DNA from: Pectobacterium carotovorum
Lineage (GTDB): Bacteria > Pseudomonadota > Gammaproteobacteria > Enterobacterales > Enterobacteriaceae
Length of the DNA stretch: 64,000 bases
Direction of reading: 5' to 3'
NCBI RefSeq assembly: GCF_900129615.1
Contig: NZ_FQWI01000008.1
Location: 124,001 to 188,000 of the forward strand
A program made the position numbers and the translations under genes. The notes under the pieces are model-generated. The model searched no databases, was not told the DNA's origin, and saw nothing but the letters and a program-made list of their open reading frames with translations. Below are positions 60,814 to 64,000 of the stretch, piece by piece. Within the stretch, counting starts at the first letter, position 1; every line of letters starts with the position of its first letter.

Positions 60814-62139
60814 ATGACCATTGCCCGCCAGCTTGCCCATAATCTGCTGGAATTTTCTCGCCAGACGTTCCCTGCCGACGTATTGGCTCACGCACGAACC
60901 GCTGTGATTGACACGCTGGGCGTCACGCTCGCCGGGGGGATTCAGGACGGGGCGCAAAAACTCAGGGCGGTGATAGTTCCCTCGGCTGCCGAGGGAAAGA
61001 GCCGGATTTTCGGTACGGACCTCAAACTCAACGCGCTGGACGCCGCGTTGCTGAACGGCACATCCGCACATTTACTTGATTTCGACGATTCCAATTCCTG
61101 GCTGCACGGGCATATTTCCGTTGCCGTACTTCCCGCGCTGCTGGCACTGGCTGATGAGCAGGAAGCCGATGGAGAAGCCATCCTGCACGCCTATCTGTGC
61201 GGCTATGAAACCGCGGCACGCATGGGCAAAGCCGTCAGCCCTTTCCAATATCGCAACGGCTGGCACCCGACAACGTCCGTCGGCATTTTCGCGGGCGTAG
61301 CCGCCTGCGCGGTGCTGTTGAAGCTTAGCGAAGCAGAAGCGGCGACCGCCTTTGCAATCACCGCATCACTAGCCTCCGGTATAAAATCCAACTTTGGCAG
61401 CCAGACGAAATCACTGGCGGTCGGCCACGCCAACCGCAGCGCCGTCATGGCAGTATTATTGGCGCGTCAGGGATACAGTGCGGGAGATACCGCGTTTGAA
61501 CATCACCACGGCTATTTCAACGTCTACAACCGTGCAGCCGAAAACGTCGATACCACGCCGTTAACCGAACCCTGGTCTGCACCGTCCCATATTCTGGATC
61601 CCGTAAAAGGCAATAATTTTAAATATTTTCCCTGCTGCTACGCCATTCTGGCACCGCTGGACGGGCTGCTGGCGCTGCGTGAGGAAACTGGGCTAGCTCC
61701 CGAATCCTTGGAACGCATTCAGATTGCCATTCACCCCATTCGCTTTCCACATATCAACATTCCTACGCCAGATACACCGTTGGCAGGGAAGTTTAGCCTG
61801 CATTACTGCATTGCCCGCGCTTGGGTGCAAGGGAAGCTGACGCTGGATGATTTTATTGACGATGCAGCACTACACGACCCAACCACGCAGTCGCTGATGG
61901 CGCGCGTTGAGCTGATCTGCCATGACGAAGCCACTACGCATACGGCGCACGTCACGCTGGTGGCTCATGATGGGAATACCTATCATCGTCGCGTGGCGGG
62001 CGCACTCGGCTCCAGCGCGGAGAACCCGCTGCCGGACAACCTGATTGCGGAGAAATTTATCGACTGCGCCAGTCAGGCGTTGCCGCGCACCGAAGCGCTG
62101 GCGTTATACCAACGCCTGTTACGCGACGATTATCGTTAA
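60814..62139 (+). CDS. MmgE/PrpD-family protein, copy 2
   Basis: Second family member, 441 residues, clearly diverged from copy 1. It keeps the Asp of LLDFDDS, the His of NGWHPTTS and the Lys of FGSQTKSLAVG, but the Thr and HPSG positions have changed to FDDSNSWLHGHIS, and the late histidine seen in CRGTH of copy 1 is replaced (FPCCYAILAPLD). It may catalyse a different step or act on another isomer. AGGA lies seven bases before the ATG, 64 bases after copy 1. Confidence 0.86.
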   Translation: MTIARQLAHNLLEFSRQTFPADVLAHARTAVIDTLGVTLAGGIQDGAQKLRAVIVPSAAEGKSRIFGTDLKLNALDAALLNGTSAHLLDFDDSNSWLHGHISVAVLPALLALADEQEADGEAILHAYLCGYETAARMGKAVSPFQYRNGWHPTTSVGIFAGVAACAVLLKLSEAEAATAFAITASLASGIKSNFGSQTKSLAVGHANRSAVMAVLLARQGYSAGDTAFEHHHGYFNVYNRAAENVDTTPLTEPWSAPSHILDPVKGNNFKYFPCCYAILAPLDGLLALREETGLAPESLERIQIAIHPIRFPHINIPTPDTPLAGKFSLHYCIARAWVQGKLTLDDFIDDAALHDPTTQSLMARVELICHDEATTHTAHVTLVAHDGNTYHRRVAGALGSSAENPLPDNLIAEKFIDCASQALPRTEALALYQRLLRDDYR

Positions 62140-62154
62140 CAACAGGAAGGATGC

Positions 62155-62976
62155 TTGATACGCCTTGATCGCATCAGGCATTATCATTCGCTCTACCACG
62201 CGATGGGTTCCACCATGCTAGATCTTGTTCCACCCGACATCTCGCCGCTCTTTGCCGGTATCCTGATTTTTTGCAGCTTCCTGACATCGGCGCTAACGGC
62301 AGCGCTGGGCTTGGGCGGTGGCGTCACCTTGCTTGCCATCATGGGACTGGGTATGCCAGTCAGCAGCCTGCTGCCAGTGCACGGCATTGTCCAGCTAGGC
62401 TCCAACCTCAGCCGTAGCCTGATCCAACGTTTGTATATCGTCTGGCCGCTGGCGCTGTGGTTTTTTATCGGCAGCGTCATTGGCATCGCAGTGGGTGCCC
62501 CTATTGCAGTCTGGATCCCAGACAACGTGGCAAAAATCGCGTTGGCTCTTTTCATTCTGTGGTCAGTTTTTCGTAAACGTACCGCACCAAAACCGGTTAA
62601 CCGGCTGTTCTTCATTCTGGGCGGCGCGCTCACCAGCCTCGGCACCATGATCGTCGGCGCAACAGGCCCGATGGTCGCAGGGCTTATCAGTTCTCAAGGG
62701 CTGACCAAACAGCCGCTGATCGCCACGCATGCGCTTTGCATGGTGTTACAGCACGGCTTGAAGATTCTGGCATTCGGACTGATGGGGTTTGCCTATCACG
62801 ACTGGCTGCCGATGCTGGCCGCAATGATTGCCAGCGGTGTACTGGGTACCTGGCTGGGCACGCGCCTGCTGGATAATCTGCCCGAAAAACTTTTCCGTAC
62901 CACCTTTCGCCTCACCATGTTGATTCTCAGCGCTCAGCTCATTTGGCAAGGCGTACAAGGCCTGCTCGCCCACTAA
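62155..62976 (+). CDS. TauE/SafE-family permease
   Basis: Inner-membrane protein of up to 273 residues with about eight hydrophobic segments and the family feature of a glycine-rich ALGLGGGVTLLAIMGLG near the start. TauE/SafE proteins are thought to export sulfite or organic anions; its role here could be import or export of the pathway substrate. The TTG at 62155 is preceded by AGGAAGG; ATGs at 62200 and 62215 would give a shorter N-terminus nearer to the first membrane segment and are plausible. It lies 15 bases after copy 2. Confidence 0.85.
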   Translation: MIRLDRIRHYHSLYHAMGSTMLDLVPPDISPLFAGILIFCSFLTSALTAALGLGGGVTLLAIMGLGMPVSSLLPVHGIVQLGSNLSRSLIQRLYIVWPLALWFFIGSVIGIAVGAPIAVWIPDNVAKIALALFILWSVFRKRTAPKPVNRLFFILGGALTSLGTMIVGATGPMVAGLISSQGLTKQPLIATHALCMVLQHGLKILAFGLMGFAYHDWLPMLAAMIASGVLGTWLGTRLLDNLPEKLFRTTFRLTMLILSAQLIWQGVQGLLAH

Positions 62977-62986
62977 TCTCTCCCTT

Positions 62987-63026
62987 CTGTGCCTTGCTTA
63001 CCGTGCGAGGCACAGTTCTCTTTTCC
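62987..63026 (+). terminator. Intrinsic terminator after the TauE/SafE gene
   Basis: CTGTGCCT (62987-62994) pairs with AGGCACAG (63008-63015), followed by TTCTCTTTTCC. It separates the enzyme/permease operon from the ABC transporter gene. Confidence 0.7.
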
Positions 63027-63096
63027 CCTTCACATTATCCCCAAAATGGCTATATCCACTATTCAGCTTTAGATAGAGAAATATGCTATTTGCCAT

Positions 63097-63131
63097 TTGA
63101 ATGCAACATTGAGAACATTTGTATACAAATG
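63097..63131 (+). promoter_or_regulatory. Promoter and operator of the ABC transporter gene
   Basis: TTGAAT (63097-63102) and TGTATA (63120-63125) are 17 bases apart. The -10 lies in CATTTGTATACAAATG (63116-63131), a perfect 16-base palindrome that includes the 12 bases shared with 59301-59312. Confidence 0.7.
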
Positions 63132-63197
63132 GACGCACCATAATAAAAACAATTAATTACAACACGTTAAAACAACACCGACTATTCTGAGGATACT

Positions 63198-64000
63198 ATG
63201 CTGAGAAAACTACTCTCATTGACGACCGCCACAGCGCTGACTTTAGGGAGTCTCCTGCTGCCTGTTGCTCAGGCCACTGCCGCTGACGCTGGAAATGGTG
63301 AAACACTCAAAAAGATCAAAGCACGCGGTGAGCTGGTTTGCGGCGTGCACCCAGCGCGCCACGGCTTTTCTGCGATTGATAGCAAAGGACAGTGGACCGG
63401 CCTGGACGTCGATTATTGCCGCGCATTAGCTGCCGCTATTTTTGGCGACGCAAACAAAGTGCGTTTTGCCGCCCTGTCTACCGCGCAACGCTTCCCGGCG
63501 ATTCAGTCTGGTGAAGTTGATGTGCTGTCACGCAATATCACTGCCGATTTGTCGCGCGATACGTCGCTGGGCCTGAACTTCGCACCGCCGACCTTCTATA
63601 CCGGAACGGGCTTTATGGTGCGTACCAGCACCAATGTGAAGAAGGTGGAAGATTTGGACGGCGCGACCGTCTGCATCACGCCGGGCAGCAGCACCGAACG
63701 CAACGTCGCGCAGATTTTTGCATCACGCAACCTGCATTACACCCCGGTCGTCATCGAGAACAATAAAGAGTACGTCGCAGCCTACCTGTCTGGACGCTGC
63801 GATGTCATTGCCCGCGATAAAGTGGCGCTGCCCGGCGTGCGCACCTTCGACGCGGAAAAGCCCTCTGACCACGTCATTCTACCGGGGATTTACTCAAAAG
63901 AGCCGTTGGCAATGGCAGTCCGTCAGGGTGACGACCAGTGGTACGACATCGTGAAATGGGTGGTGTATGCCACGTTCAACGCGGAAGAGATGGAAATCGG
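63198..64000 (+). CDS. Amino-acid ABC transporter substrate-binding protein (3' end cut by window edge)
   Basis: Periplasmic binding protein of the SBP_bac_3 family, AapJ/GltI-like. A signal peptide MLRKLLSLTTATALTLGSLL ends near QATAA. The mature start ETLKKIKARGELVCGVHP, then GLDVDYCRALAAAIFGD, RFPAIQSGEVDVLSRNITAD and CITPGSSTERN, are typical of general L-amino-acid binding proteins. GAGGATACT precedes the ATG at 63198. The frame runs off the right edge after about 267 codons; permease and ATPase genes would be expected next. The shared operator links it to the MmgE/PrpD locus. Confidence 0.9.
   Translation, partial: MLRKLLSLTTATALTLGSLLLPVAQATAADAGNGETLKKIKARGELVCGVHPARHGFSAIDSKGQWTGLDVDYCRALAAAIFGDANKVRFAALSTAQRFPAIQSGEVDVLSRNITADLSRDTSLGLNFAPPTFYTGTGFMVRTSTNVKKVEDLDGATVCITPGSSTERNVAQIFASRNLHYTPVVIENNKEYVAAYLSGRCDVIARDKVALPGVRTFDAEKPSDHVILPGIYSKEPLAMAVRQGDDQWYDIVKWVVYATFNAEEMEI

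Noticed and set aside
59397-62139. Assigning the MmgE/PrpD genes as prpD of the methylcitrate cycle
   Set aside because: No prpB, prpC or prpE nearby, two diverged copies, and a regulator and transporters unlike those of prp operons.

Overview
The window is chromosomal DNA from a soft-rot enterobacterium, most likely Pectobacterium. Almost every gene is a full-length, close relative of an Escherichia coli gene in E. coli-like order. The exceptions are insertions and joins that E. coli lacks, plus an ERIC-type repeat. No tRNA, rRNA, CRISPR array, prophage or insertion sequence was seen.

Layout. (1) 1-4511: glpG (cut by the left edge), agp, glpE and glpD, covering glycerol-3-phosphate use and glucose-1-phosphatase. 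(2) 4601-14059: the glycogen operon glgBXCAP on the minus strand. (3) 14432-17801: a btsS-type pyruvate sensor kinase and a hipBA-like toxin-antitoxin pair, placed between glgB and asd, which are neighbours in E. coli. (4) 18056-24596: asd, yhgN, a gluconate block (GntP-family permease, gntK, gntR), yhhW and the iron-responsive small RNA RyhB. (5) 24704-31638: glpCBA divergent from glpTQ. (6) 31817-40877: yigL, pldB, rhtB, rhtC, recQ, pldA, yigI, rarD and an AbrB-family membrane protein. (7) 40948-45759: an ERIC element carrying a block of hairpins, corA with a corL-type leader peptide, a cyclase-family hydrolase, and uvrD with a LexA box. (8) 45838-58127: yigB, xerC, yigA, dapF, lptM, cyaY, an MFS transporter, cyaA, the hemCDXY operon and the small RNA GlmZ. 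(9) 58409-64000: an accessory catabolic locus with a GntR/FCD regulator, two MmgE/PrpD-family enzymes, a TauE/SafE permease and the start of an amino-acid-type ABC transporter.

How the genes work together. Most genes that E. coli GlpR controls lie in two nearby blocks (glpD/E/G and glpTQ/glpABC), and GlpR-like and CRP-like sites are visible in front of them. The glg enzymes make and break glycogen. Gluconate uptake and phosphorylation are controlled by GntR and CRP sites in the gap between permease and kinase. cyaA makes the cAMP these promoters need and has its own CRP site. Two trans-acting small RNAs are encoded: RyhB (Fur box over its promoter) and GlmZ (sigma54 promoter with GlrR and IHF sites).

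The least described part is the right end. The same 12-base motif, built on TGTATACA, overlaps the predicted -10 box both of the first MmgE/PrpD gene and of the ABC transporter gene. This suggests one regulon run by the adjacent GntR/FCD protein for a small carboxylate or amino-acid-like substrate that cannot be named from sequence. All homology statements are from memory of the families; no search was run.
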